From contig NZ_QZVQ01000003.1 of NCBI RefSeq assembly GCF_003660445.1, positions 186,001 through 250,000 on the forward strand: DNA of 64,000 nucleotides, written 5' to 3'. Both the position numbers and the translations under genes were made by a program. The DNA comes from Croceibacterium ferulae (GTDB taxonomy: Bacteria > Pseudomonadota > Alphaproteobacteria > Sphingomonadales > Sphingomonadaceae). The notes beneath the pieces were generated by a model. It worked only from the letters and a program-made list of their open reading frames with translations, was not told where the DNA came from and made no database searches. Shown in pieces: positions 56,002-64,000 of the stretch. Each line of letters starts with the position of its first letter. The first letter of the stretch is position 1.

Positions 56002-56933
56002 TCCGCCGCCTGCTGATCCCCGCGCCAGTGCTGGCGCTGATGGCCTGCGTGCCTGCGGTGCCGACAAGCGCTCCAATGCCGGTTGCCGCGCCGGGGCAAA
56101 CGCCCAGCGGCGCAACCGCCACTCCGGTGCGGCCTGCGCCTCCCGTCGCACCGGATCCCTTCCGGCCGGCGGGCCCCGCCACCTTCTCCTTCGCGGGCGA
56201 GCTGACACAGGGCGGCTGGCTGCGCGGGCAGGCGCCGGGCGGCACCGTGGCGGCGCGGATCGACGACCAGCCGCTGGTGCTGGATGCCGACGGCCACTTC
56301 TTTGCCGCGCTGGACCGGGATGCGCCGGCGCAGGCGCTGCTGTCCGCGACCCTGGCCGATGGCCGCACGGTGGATCAGCCGGTCACCGTCTCCCCACGGG
56401 ACTGGGACATCCAGCGGGTGAATGCCTCCCGCACCGCGGGCGTCCCGTCGGACAGCTTCATGGCCCGGCGGCGCCCCGAACTGGACGCCATCATCGCCGC
56501 CCGGGCGCAGGAGACCGGCGCGCAGGGGTGGCGGCAGGATTTCGCCTGGCCGGTCGCCGGGCGCATATCCGGCCGGTTCGGGTCGCAGCGGATCTATCGC
56601 GGGGAGCCGGGCAGCTACCATTCCGGGCTCGACATCGCGCCGGGCGCTGGCACCCCCTATGTGGCGCCCGCCGATGGCGTGGTGGTGCTGGTGGCGGAGC
56701 AACCCTTCAGCCTGGAGGGGAACCTGCTGATCGTGGACCATGGCGCGGGGCTCAACAGCGCGTTCCTTCATTCGCAATCGATCGCCGTCCGCGAAGGGCA
56801 GCGGGTGCGGCAGGGGGAGGTGCTGGGCCGCGTCGGTGCGACCGGGCGCGCCACCGGGCCGCATCTGCACTGGAGCCTGATGTGGCGCGGGCGGCGGCTG
56901 GATCCGCTGCTGTTCCTGCCGCCGCAGGGCTGA
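55998..56933 (+). CDS. M23 family (LytM-type) lipoprotein peptidase, probable CTG start
   Basis: Zinc peptidase or amidase activator of the LytM family, 311 residues. From a CTG at 55998 the first residues form a lipoprotein signal (LIPAPVLALMAC). No ATG, GTG or TTG lies between the previous gene and that point in frame, and the only later ATG (56040) would remove the signal. The C-terminal LytM domain (about 190-311) keeps its zinc ligands in YHSGLDI and GPHLHW, so it could be active. CTG overlaps the DUF2093 stop. The start is uncertain, the family is firm. Confidence 0.88.
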   Translation: MIRRLLIPAPVLALMACVPAVPTSAPMPVAAPGQTPSGATATPVRPAPPVAPDPFRPAGPATFSFAGELTQGGWLRGQAPGGTVAARIDDQPLVLDADGHFFAALDRDAPAQALLSATLADGRTVDQPVTVSPRDWDIQRVNASRTAGVPSDSFMARRRPELDAIIAARAQETGAQGWRQDFAWPVAGRISGRFGSQRIYRGEPGSYHSGLDIAPGAGTPYVAPADGVVVLVAEQPFSLEGNLLIVDHGAGLNSAFLHSQSIAVREGQRVRQGEVLGRVGATGRATGPHLHWSLMWRGRRLDPLLFLPPQG

Positions 56934-56942
56934 GGCGCCATC

Positions 56943-57926
56943 GTGCGCCAGCGCTATCGCCGGTGGCTGCGACTGCTGCCGCTGGCATTGCTGGCGCTGC
57001 TTGTCGCCCCCGGCACCTGGTGGCGCGACCAGCCCTTGCCGCTTGGCGAGCAGGCGGTGCTTTCCGTCACATCGCTGGAACTGGACCAGCCGCGGCACTG
57101 GCCGGCAGGGCTGACGCTGGCGGGCGCGTGGCACATCGCCAGCCGGCATGAAGGGTTCGGCGGCTATTCCGCACTGCTGGTGCTGCCCGGCGATCGCCTG
57201 CTGGCCTTCAGCGACCGGCGGGACTTCTTGGAGTTCCCGGTACCGGACACGGCGGCCGGCCCGGTGCGGATCGGGCCGGTCCCGCAGGATCCGGCGGGCC
57301 GTTACAAGCAGTCCGATTACGAGAGCGCCACCCGCGATCCGCTGACCGGTCGCCGCTGGCTGGGGGTGGAGGGCGCCAATGCCATCCGCCGGCTGGATGC
57401 ACAGGGGCGGCCGGACGGCTTTGTTTCTCCGCCGCTCATGCAGCGCTGGCCATCCAATCAGGGGCCGGAGGCAATGGCCCGCCTGCCTGACGGCCGCTTT
57501 GTCGTGCTGGCGGAGGGCAGCCCCGGCAGCAAGCCGCGCAACAGCGAAGGGGTGCTGTTCGCGGGCGATCCGGTGGACGGGGCGCCGGCAACGCGCTTCC
57601 GCTTTCCCCGGCAGGGCCGCTACCGGCCGACGGACATGGCCGCGCTGCCCGATGGGCGCGTGCTGATCCTGCAGCGGCAGATCACGCCCGGCCTGCCGCC
57701 ATTAGGCGCGCTGCTGGCGATCGCCGACCCGGCCACGATCCGTCCCGGGCGCCCGTGGCACTGGCAGGTGCTGGCGCCGCTTTCCCCGCCCATGCCGCGG
57801 GAGAATTACGAAGGGCTGGCGGTCACCCCCGCACCCGGCGGCGGGCACCACCTCTGGCTGATCTCCGACGACAACCAGTCCAGTCTGCAGCGCACCTTGC
57901 TGATCAAGCTGCACTGGAACGGGTAG
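56943..57926 (+). CDS. Esterase-like activity of phytase family protein
   Basis: A 327-residue exported protein with an N-terminal hydrophobic helix (about 10-25) that is probably a signal anchor. The remainder is a beta-propeller of the phytase-like esterase family, with the motifs DRLLAFSDRRDF, KQSDYESATRDPLTG and the Asp-rich LISDDNQS near the end. Phytase activity is rarely shown for these proteins. A GTG start is used. It begins 9 bases after the M23 gene on the same strand. Confidence 0.85.
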   Translation: MRQRYRRWLRLLPLALLALLVAPGTWWRDQPLPLGEQAVLSVTSLELDQPRHWPAGLTLAGAWHIASRHEGFGGYSALLVLPGDRLLAFSDRRDFLEFPVPDTAAGPVRIGPVPQDPAGRYKQSDYESATRDPLTGRRWLGVEGANAIRRLDAQGRPDGFVSPPLMQRWPSNQGPEAMARLPDGRFVVLAEGSPGSKPRNSEGVLFAGDPVDGAPATRFRFPRQGRYRPTDMAALPDGRVLILQRQITPGLPPLGALLAIADPATIRPGRPWHWQVLAPLSPPMPRENYEGLAVTPAPGGGHHLWLISDDNQSSLQRTLLIKLHWNG

Positions 57927-57929
57927 GGG

Positions 57930-58340
57930 TCAGCCCGTCACGCCCAGATGGCCGGGCCCGAAGGCTTCGGGCAGCAGGGCGGACAGGCGCAGGTCGCGCC
58001 GGTCGCCGCCGCCGGCGCAGGTGACCGCCGGGTCCGCGCCGTCCAGGCTGGCCAGTTCGTGCAGCACCTGCCGGCAGCGGCCGCAGGGGACCGGCACGGC
58101 GCTTTCCGCAGCCACGGCCACGCTGACCAGCCCGCCCCGGCGCCCTTCGCCCAGCGCGCGGGCCACGGCCACCGTCTCGGCACAGAGCGACAGGCCGTAG
58201 CTGGCATTTTCCACATTGGTGCCCGTCACCACGGCGCCATCGGCGAACAGCAGCGCGGCGCCCACCCGGAACCGGGAATAGGGGGCGTAGGCATGGGCCA
58301 GCGCGCCTTGCGCCACGGCCAGCAGATCGTCGTTCGTCAT
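57930..58340 (-). CDS. cdd: Cytidine deaminase
   Basis: Deaminates cytidine and deoxycytidine to uridine for pyrimidine salvage; 136 residues. The zinc site is in CAETVAVA (Cys and catalytic Glu) and PCGRCRQVL (two Cys). The N-terminal APYSRFRVGAAL is canonical. It converges on the phytase-like gene and follows the GH25-like gene, with only 10 bases between. Confidence 0.96.
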   Translation of the reverse strand: MTNDDLLAVAQGALAHAYAPYSRFRVGAALLFADGAVVTGTNVENASYGLSLCAETVAVARALGEGRRGGLVSVAVAAESAVPVPCGRCRQVLHELASLDGADPAVTCAGGGDRRDLRLSALLPEAFGPGHLGVTG

Positions 58341-58350
58341 GACCAATGCC

Positions 58351-59055
58351 CTAGGGCTGCGCCACCACCCAGCGCAAGGGCGTGTCCGCCGCCTCGCTGC
58401 GATAGGCGGCATTGGCGGTCCACAAGGTCCAGGGCCGGCCGGCATAGTCGGGCTGCAACCAGTCGCCGGTCAGCCACAGCCCGCGATCGAACCGGGCGGC
58501 CAGCTGATGATGCGCCTCGAACTCCGGGCTGATCGCCAGGATCGCAGGGGCGCCGGCATGGCGTTCGATCTGGTTCAGGAACGTCGTCAGTTCGCCCTGC
58601 AGCCCGGTGGCGGCCACCGGATCGGCGCAAGCGTCCGCGGTGCGGGCCAGCGCCACGGCCGGCGGCAGCAGGCGCGCATCGCGTGGCACGGTGATCACGA
58701 AATTGGCCGCCTGCGCATCGGCCGGCGCACAGGGGTCGTACAGGTGCAGCGCGCCCATGCTGAGGCCGGCGGCATGCCCGGCGGCCAGCGCATCCGCAAA
58801 GCGCGGGTCGCGCCCGGAGGCCCCGCGGCTCGCCTCCAGATAGGCGAAGCGCGCGCCTGTGGCGGCCAGCGCGCGCAGGTCCACCGGCCCGTCAGCGGCA
58901 CTCAGCAGCACGCCCTGCACGGGAAAGGCCGTGCGGTCCGGCGTCCAGTGCGCCGCCTGCCACCAACCCCAGGCCGCAGCGGGCAGGCACAGCAGCAGCA
59001 GCGCCAGCGCCACGCGCCAGCGCCTTGCCTGCCACCATGCCCGTCTGCGTCCCAT
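58351..59055 (-). CDS. GH25-like lysozyme-fold protein lacking catalytic residues
   Basis: A 234-residue exported protein with one N-terminal helix (about 15-32). The rest aligns with glycoside hydrolase 25: GARFAYLEAS, DPRFADALAAGHAAGL and ALHLYDPC. The first-strand Asp (normally GxDVS) is replaced in GVLLSAAD, and the central DxE acids are absent where ALARTADAC occurs. It is therefore probably not a muramidase but may bind peptidoglycan. Its downstream neighbour is cdd. Confidence 0.75.
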   Translation of the reverse strand: MGRRRAWWQARRWRVALALLLLCLPAAAWGWWQAAHWTPDRTAFPVQGVLLSAADGPVDLRALAATGARFAYLEASRGASGRDPRFADALAAGHAAGLSMGALHLYDPCAPADAQAANFVITVPRDARLLPPAVALARTADACADPVAATGLQGELTTFLNQIERHAGAPAILAISPEFEAHHQLAARFDRGLWLTGDWLQPDYAGRPWTLWTANAAYRSEAADTPLRWVVAQP

Positions 59056-59109
59056 TCCGCCGCCCTGCCGCAAAGCGGTGAACAAGCGCTTACCTGCAGA
59101 GATCTGCCA

Positions 59110-59607
59110 TCACCCCTTGATGTGCAACACGCAGATCAGCGTGAACAGGCGGCGGGCGGTGGCGAAATCGGCATCGACCTTGCCCTCCAGCGCTTCCTGC
59201 AGCTGGCGGGTCGCGCGGTCGTGAATCGCGCGGCGGGCCATGTCGATCGTCTCGATCTCCTGCGCCGAAGGGTTGCGCACCGCCTTGTAGTAGCTGTCGC
59301 AGATCGCAAAATATTCGCGGATGTCGCGCCGGAAGCGGGCGAGACCCAAGCCGATCGCGCCGGCCTCCACGCCGTCGCCGTCGCGCAGCCACAGGTCCAG
59401 CCGGCCATCGGCGACCGACAGGCGCAGCGTCCACGGGCCGCCATGCCCCTGTTCCACCGCCCGCAGCGGCACGAAATGATTGTCCGCCACCAGGTCGGTC
59501 ATCGCAGCGGTACGCTCGCGCTCCACATCCTCGCTGCGCGACAGGATGGTGGAATCGTCCAGCTCGACATGAGCGATACGGTCGGTGCGGGTGGTTGGAT
59601 CTTGCAT
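59110..59607 (-). CDS. UPF0262 family protein
   Basis: A 165-residue cytoplasmic protein of an alphaproteobacterial family. The conserved blocks are HVELDDSTILSRSEDVERER and RFRRDIREYFAICDSYY, with the C-terminal ARRLFTLICVLH. The function is unknown. The start ATG at 59607 fits the family N-terminus. It lies divergent from dnaB, 162 bases away. Confidence 0.92.
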   Translation of the reverse strand: MQDPTTRTDRIAHVELDDSTILSRSEDVERERTAAMTDLVADNHFVPLRAVEQGHGGPWTLRLSVADGRLDLWLRDGDGVEAGAIGLGLARFRRDIREYFAICDSYYKAVRNPSAQEIETIDMARRAIHDRATRQLQEALEGKVDADFATARRLFTLICVLHIKG

Positions 59608-59769
59608 GGCGGTCGGCTGCTTTCGCAAATTGGCGGGCTTTGCGCAATTCGGCTGGCAATGGCCGGGGTGCCGGTCCGTTCCGGTCCACAGCTTGTCCAC
59701 AGGCTGCGCACAGGGCTCTGCACCGCACGGCCATTGCTGCCGGGGCGCGCACAGGGCACACCGCGCGCC

Positions 59770-61302
59770 ATGGCCACGCTTCCCGATATTCTCCGCCACC
59801 CGGCCGCCGCTTCGGCCGAGTCGAACACGCCGCAGCCCCGCGCGCTGCCCGCGAACCTGGATGCGGAGGCCGCCTTCCTGGGCGCGGTGATGATCGACAA
59901 TCGCGTGCTGGAGGAACTGACCGTTCCCCTGCGTGCCGACCATTTCTTCGAGCCGCTGCACGGCCGCATCTTCGACCGGATCACCCTGCAGATCGACAAG
60001 CAGATGGTGGTCACCCCCGTTACGCTGAAGCCGTTCTTCGATGCGGACCCGGCCATGGCGGAGCTGGGCGGCCCGTCCTACCTGCTGCGGCTGACGGCCG
60101 ACGGCCAAGGCCTGCTCGTGCCGCGCGAACTGGCGCAGCAGATCTACGACCTGGCGCTGCTGCGCGAACTGGTCAGTGTGGGCCGCGAACTGGTGGAGGG
60201 CGCGCTCGACACCTCCGAATCGGTCGAACCGATGCTGCAGATCGAGTCGGCGGAAGCCGCGCTGTTCAAGGTGGCCGAGGGCGCGACCGGGCAGAACGAG
60301 GCGGAAAGCTTCCGCGGCGCGACCGGCAAGGCGCTGGCCATGATCGAGACGGCGATCAATTCCGGCGGCCATGTCAGCGGCAAGACGACGGGCCTCACCT
60401 CCATTAACGAAAAGGTCGGCGGGCTGCATGATTCCGACCTGATCATCCTGGCCGGCCGCCCCGGCATGGGGAAGAGCTCGCTCGCCACCAACATCGCCTT
60501 CAACTGCGCCGATCGCTGGCTGCGCGACAAGCGCGACGGGATCGAGAAGTCGGTCGGAGCGCCGGTCGCCCTGTTCAGCCTGGAAATGTCCAGCGACCAG
60601 CTGGCGACGCGTATCCTGGCCGAACAGGCGGGCATCTCCTCCGAAGCGTTGCGCATGGGCAAGATCAGCCGGGACGATTTCCAGCAGCTGTCCTATGCCA
60701 GCCAGCGCCTGGCCGAGCTGCCGCTGTATATCGACGACACGCCTGCCTTGTCCGTCTCCGCCCTGCGCGCCCGCGCCCGGCGGCTGAAGCGGCGCCACGG
60801 GATCGGGCTGATCGTGCTCGATTACCTGCAGCTGATGCAGGGCAGCGGGCGCAGCCAGGACAATCGCGTGAACGAGATTTCGGAAATCAGCCGCGGTCTG
60901 AAGACGCTGGCCAAGGAATTGCAGGTGCCGGTGATCGCCCTGTCGCAGCTCAGCCGTGCGGTGGAGCAGCGCGAGGACAAGCGCCCGATGCTGTCCGACC
61001 TGCGCGAATCCGGCTCCATCGAGCAGGATGCCGACATGGTGTGGTTCATCTTCCGCGAGGATTACTACGTCGCCAGCCGCGAGCCCAAGATGCCGACGGG
61101 CGATGGCGACATGAAGGGGCACGAGGCGCATGCCGCCTGGCAGGCGGAAATGGAGCAGGTCTATGGCCTGGCCGAACTGATCGTGGCCAAGCAGCGCCAC
61201 GGTGCCACCGGCAAGGTGCGCCTGCGCTTCGAGCCCAAGATCACCCGCTTCTCCGACCTGGCGGAAGGTGAGTATGGCGGCGGGGGCGGCGGCTACGATT
61301 AA
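59770..61302 (+). CDS. dnaB: Replicative DNA helicase
   Basis: Hexameric helicase that unwinds DNA at the replication fork; 510 residues. The N-terminal domain (about 30-140) has LDAEAAFLGAVMIDN. The RecA-like C-terminal domain has Walker A GRPGMGKSS, Walker B VLDYLQLMQG and the DnaB motif LRESGSIEQDADMV. The Gly-rich C-terminus (GEYGGGGGGYD) is usual in alphaproteobacteria. The start at 59770 is chosen by the conserved N-terminus; the plus-strand frame is open much further upstream but reads non-coding there. Confidence 0.97.
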   Translation: MATLPDILRHPAAASAESNTPQPRALPANLDAEAAFLGAVMIDNRVLEELTVPLRADHFFEPLHGRIFDRITLQIDKQMVVTPVTLKPFFDADPAMAELGGPSYLLRLTADGQGLLVPRELAQQIYDLALLRELVSVGRELVEGALDTSESVEPMLQIESAEAALFKVAEGATGQNEAESFRGATGKALAMIETAINSGGHVSGKTTGLTSINEKVGGLHDSDLIILAGRPGMGKSSLATNIAFNCADRWLRDKRDGIEKSVGAPVALFSLEMSSDQLATRILAEQAGISSEALRMGKISRDDFQQLSYASQRLAELPLYIDDTPALSVSALRARARRLKRRHGIGLIVLDYLQLMQGSGRSQDNRVNEISEISRGLKTLAKELQVPVIALSQLSRAVEQREDKRPMLSDLRESGSIEQDADMVWFIFREDYYVASREPKMPTGDGDMKGHEAHAAWQAEMEQVYGLAELIVAKQRHGATGKVRLRFEPKITRFSDLAEGEYGGGGGGYD

Positions 61303-61314
61303 GCCAGGCGGCGC

Positions 61315-62091
61315 CTAGGCAATGGGCTGGCTGTGTGTCCGCCCGGGAAGGTGGAGATAGGTGGGGGAGAAGCAGCCGATCGCCTGCAGCCCTTCCCAGT
61401 CGAGGATCGTCAGCCGATCGCCATCGCGCACCACGACATTGTCGGCGCGCAGGCCCTGCAGCACGCGGTTGACGTGAACGGTGGTCAGGCCCAGCGCTTC
61501 GCCCAACTGCTCCTGCGTCAGCGGCACGCGGCAGCTATCGCCGTTCGCCTCTCCCCTGGCGCGCAGCCGGGTGATCAGTTCGCACAGCAGATGGGCGATC
61601 CGCTCCTGCGCCGGCCGCTGGCCCAGGCTGGCGATGCGGGCGCCCAGCACCACCTTGTCGTGCGCGGCGAACCAGCCCAGCGCCTCGGCAAAGTCGGCGT
61701 CGCGTCGCGCCAGATCCCGCAGGCGTGCCTTGGGGATAGCGGCGACTTCGCATTCGGTCAGGGCGGAAACGCTTTCGCCCGGCGGATCGAAGAAGACATT
61801 GTCCAGGTCGCAGATGTCGCCGGACAGCAGGAATGCGGTAATCTGCCGCCGCCCGTCCGCCAGCGTCCGCGTGCGGCATGCCCAACCGCTGAGCACGATG
61901 TGCAGATAGGCTGACGGAGTGCCGCTCAGCACGATATCGCTCTTCGCACAGACACGTCTCGGCTCGCGGCACAGCCGCTGCAGGAACTCCAGCGTTTCCG
62001 GCAACGGGCAACTCACCCGGCGCAATTGCCCGATGAACTGGTTTGTCCGGTCGCGCGTATGTCCTTGTGTGAATGCGGGCTGCCAAGACAA
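61315..62091 (-). CDS. Crp/Fnr family transcriptional regulator 1
   Basis: A 258-residue regulator with a cNMP-binding domain (about 20-150) and a Crp-type helix-turn-helix (LTQEQLGEALGLTTVHVNRVL). It lacks the Fnr N-terminal cysteine cluster, though Cys residues occur in the first 50 positions. A TTG start at 62091 is used because the frame has no ATG before the conserved fold; a GTG 75 bases later would cut into it. It converges on dnaB, 13 bases apart, and diverges from a second Crp/Fnr gene. Confidence 0.87.
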   Translation of the reverse strand: MSWQPAFTQGHTRDRTNQFIGQLRRVSCPLPETLEFLQRLCREPRRVCAKSDIVLSGTPSAYLHIVLSGWACRTRTLADGRRQITAFLLSGDICDLDNVFFDPPGESVSALTECEVAAIPKARLRDLARRDADFAEALGWFAAHDKVVLGARIASLGQRPAQERIAHLLCELITRLRARGEANGDSCRVPLTQEQLGEALGLTTVHVNRVLQGLRADNVVVRDGDRLTILDWEGLQAIGCFSPTYLHLPGRTHSQPIA

Positions 62092-62263
62092 GAGATCTGA
62101 CCCTGTTTATTGGAATCGAAGCTGTTCAGTCTTCGGCCCCTTACAATTCAGAACCTTGAGAGTGTCATTCGGTCCAGTACCGGACGGTCGCCGGCTATGT
62201 TGCGGTCGAGCCACACGGAACGCTGTTGGCCACAAGCACGTTGGGGGCCGTCAGGAGAGACCG

Positions 62264-62983
62264 TTGCCCTTGTCGATCCCCAAGGCAGAAACCCGCAACC
62301 GGCTCATCCGCCTGATGAGCGAGGCAGATCATGCCTTGCTTGCCCCGCACATGTCGCGGCAGCGCGTCAGCAAGTGCCAGGTTCTGCTGGATCGCGATCA
62401 ATCGGCCGATCTGGTCTGGTTTCCGGAAAGCGGGGTCAGCAGCCTCATCACCATCTCCCCCGCGGGGCTGAGCGCGGAGAACGGCCTGTTCGGCCGCGAT
62501 GGCTTCGTGCCCGTGCCGCTTGTTCTGGGCAGCAACCGGGGGCCGCAGCGGGCGGTGGTGCAGGTTGCGGGCGAGTGCCAGACCGTGCCCGTGCCCGAAT
62601 TCCTGCGGGCGATAGCGGCCAGTCCCGACCTGCATCACCTCCTGCTGCGTTACACGCAGACCCTGCGGATACAGACGGCATTCACGGCGCTGAGCAATGC
62701 CGTTCACCACATCGACGAGCGACTGGCCCGCTGGCTGCTGATGACGCATGACCGGCTGGACGGCACCGAATTGCCGCTGACGCATGAATTCCTGTCAACC
62801 GTGCTGGGGGTCCGCCGCCCCAGCGTCACCACCGCGCTTCATGTCCTGGAAGGAAAGGGCTTCATCCGTTCGGAACGCGGCTGCATCATCATTCGCGACC
62901 GCGCCGCTCTGGAGCAGTTCGCCCGCGATTCCTACGGCGTGCCGGAAGCGGAATATGAACGTCTGATCGGGCCGCTGCGGTAA
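62264..62983 (+). CDS. Crp/Fnr family transcriptional regulator 2
   Basis: A 239-residue regulator with a divergent cNMP-type sensor domain (about 20-145) and a C-terminal winged helix (THEFLSTVLGVRRPSVTTAL). The TTG start has a strong AGGAG 6 bases upstream; no ATG is near. Sensor-domain residues that bind cAMP or a cluster are not evident. It faces regulator 1 across 172 bases, suggesting shared control. A GTG-started 52-residue gene converges downstream. Confidence 0.87.
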   Translation: MPLSIPKAETRNRLIRLMSEADHALLAPHMSRQRVSKCQVLLDRDQSADLVWFPESGVSSLITISPAGLSAENGLFGRDGFVPVPLVLGSNRGPQRAVVQVAGECQTVPVPEFLRAIAASPDLHHLLLRYTQTLRIQTAFTALSNAVHHIDERLARWLLMTHDRLDGTELPLTHEFLSTVLGVRRPSVTTALHVLEGKGFIRSERGCIIIRDRAALEQFARDSYGVPEAEYERLIGPLR

Positions 62984-62989
62984 GACGGC

Positions 62990-63148
62990 TCAGTGACTGC
63001 GCGCGCGTTGCGCCTGGTCGAGCGCGCTCAGCAAATCATCGAACCGACCGTCATCGGTGATCGGGAACACCTTCTTCAGGCTGCTGCCCAGCGTCCGGAC
63101 ATTGCTTTCCGTCAACAGCCCGACCGCAACGATCTTTTCGCTTGGCAC
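62990..63148 (-). CDS. Small conserved hypothetical protein
   Basis: A 52-residue protein from a GTG with AAGGA 9 bases upstream. It has a regular alternating pattern (KIVAVGLLTESNVRTLG, then FPITDDGRFDDLLSALDQ) that suggests a single folded unit rather than chance. It resembles short hypothetical proteins often found in Sphingomonadales. It ends 6 bases from the convergent Crp/Fnr gene. Confidence 0.6.
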   Translation of the reverse strand: MPSEKIVAVGLLTESNVRTLGSSLKKVFPITDDGRFDDLLSALDQAQRARSH

Positions 63149-63265
63149 AACGTCGCGTCCTTCTCCTGCGCAATCCCGGATGGGTGGCATGTCAGCTAAT
63201 GAACCACGGGCGGTGCAGATGTTTCCGCCAGCGGCATGGAAAGGAGTGGCCCGTCGCCGGGCCTG

Positions 63266-63874
63266 TCACGGTCCGCAGGTCCAGAAGCCATCGAACACGC
63301 GTTCCGCCCCATCGGCGCGTTGCGCCAGCAGTTCGGCCGAACGCGGCGGCGACTCGCCCCCGCCTTGAACAGCACGCCCCAGATTGCGGACGGTCAGCAC
63401 CAGGCCCTGCGTACCGAAGCGTCCGCCATCCAGCATGGCATCGAACCCGCCATCCTTCAGCGCCATGCCCTGCTGCACATAGCTGCCGGTCTTCACCGCG
63501 GAGGTGGCCCGGCCATCATCGTCGGCCACACTGCCGCGCGCCAGCAGTAGAGGCGGGCTACCGGCAGTCTGGCTAAAGCTGCAGGCCAGTTCGCCCGCCA
63601 GCGTGACTCCTGCCAGGTCGCCTTCGGTCAGCGGCGACAGGACCAGCTGCGATCCGTCGCCGCCGGTCGTCGACCGGGCTGCAGCCGGGCTGTCCGTCGT
63701 CAGCGCCTGGCTTGCCTCCGGGATTGGAGTGGCGACAGGTGTGGCGGTGGGGGCGACCTGCGCCGTGGCGGTGCCGGGCTCCGCCGGCAGGGGCTGGTCG
63801 TCCGGCACGCTGCAAGCGGCGAGGGCGGCGCTGGCGATCAGTGCGGTGGCGAGATGGCGAGGGCTAGGGGTCAT
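63266..63874 (-). CDS. Hypothetical lipoprotein
   Basis: A 202-residue protein with a lipoprotein signal (IASAALAAC). A Pro/Ala/Thr-rich linker (about 25-65) leads to a compact domain with LAGELACSFSQ, LLLARGSV and VFDGFWTCGP. The latter two cysteines may pair. No domain is assigned. It is separated by 117 bases from the small gene downstream. The remaining bases to 64000 show no gene. Confidence 0.75.
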   Translation of the reverse strand: MTPSPRHLATALIASAALAACSVPDDQPLPAEPGTATAQVAPTATPVATPIPEASQALTTDSPAAARSTTGGDGSQLVLSPLTEGDLAGVTLAGELACSFSQTAGSPPLLLARGSVADDDGRATSAVKTGSYVQQGMALKDGGFDAMLDGGRFGTQGLVLTVRNLGRAVQGGGESPPRSAELLAQRADGAERVFDGFWTCGP

Positions 63875-64000
63875 GCCCGTTCAACCCGCAGCCGCACCGC
63901 TGGTGCCCGGGGCAGCCGGCAGCCAGCGTTGACTCCGACCGGCTTGTCGCGTAAGTGGCGCCCTTTCCGCACAAGCTGTGTCTGACAAGGGAGTGCACCA

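Noticed and set aside
58339-59769. Upstream extension of the dnaB frame into 1.4 kb before its ATG
   Set aside because: The extension overlaps cdd, the GH25-like gene and UPF0262 on the other strand and lacks DnaB homology. The family start is at 59770.
59608-61200. Upstream extension of the UPF0262 frame through dnaB
   Set aside because: Only the last 165 codons match UPF0262; the rest is the complement of dnaB.

Overview
This window is chromosomal DNA of a high-GC alphaproteobacterium, most likely order Sphingomonadales (Sphingomonadaceae or Erythrobacteraceae). The evidence is the gene content: UrcA family protein, DUF1491, DUF2093, UPF0262, a PopZ/DUF2497 protein, a TonB-dependent receptor of the long sphingomonad type, a SUF operon led by an Rrf2 regulator with a short SufD, and the order hemE | PPDK regulator-maf-aroE-coaE-dnaQ. 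I saw no tRNA, rRNA, insertion sequence, integrase, prophage or CRISPR array. Coding density is high and many neighbouring genes overlap by 1 or 4 bases (ATGA, TAATG).

Layout. 1-14.8 kb is a nutrient-uptake island: a secreted S9 prolyl peptidase (5' end outside the window), an exported GH2 beta-galactosidase, a TonB-dependent receptor, an APC amino-acid permease, a GntR/FCD regulator, a D-amino-acid-dehydrogenase-like flavoprotein, an M24B Xaa-Pro peptidase and a secreted DUF885 peptidase. Three promoters here carry the same GTATAC palindrome, so the GntR protein probably controls the set, which would import and break down (prolyl) peptides. 15-24 kb is housekeeping: rplM-rpsI, a phosphoesterase and lipid kinase, UrcA, exonuclease III, an A-type Fe-S carrier, a CBS protein, a thioredoxin-like ferredoxin, PopZ, TolC and a reduced PIMT-like protein. 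24.3-28.9 kb holds a LytS/LytTR two-component pair, a SleB-type hydrolase, DUF1491, PtsN and hibernation factor HPF.

28.9-33.9 kb is the most informative part. dnaQ, coaE, aroE, maf and the PPDK regulator run leftward and hemE runs rightward from a 294-base gap. In Caulobacter and other alphaproteobacteria this gap is the chromosomal replication origin. Here it holds one good DnaA box, several weaker ones, nine GANTC (CcrM) sites and a short AT-rich tract beside hemE. The majority gene strand also changes from minus to plus at this point. I infer that this is oriC.

33.9-42.2 kb carries two tandem Tat-exported ferritin-like proteins divergent from an ECF sigma/anti-sigma pair, then an acyl-CoA synthetase, gamma-glutamyltransferase and pyrD. 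42.2-49.6 kb is a SUF operon (Rrf2 regulator, sufB, DUF559 protein, glycosyltransferase-like protein, sufC, sufD, sufS, sufT, sufA). It is preceded by an orphan strong terminator that probably ends a small RNA. 49.6-64 kb is again housekeeping: a lipoprotein, EI24 membrane protein, PfkB kinase, MntR, J-domain protein, purD/xseA with overlapping divergent start codons, M23 lipoprotein, phytase-like protein, cytidine deaminase, a catalytically degenerate GH25-like protein, UPF0262, dnaB, two divergent Crp/Fnr regulators, a 52-residue protein and a lipoprotein.
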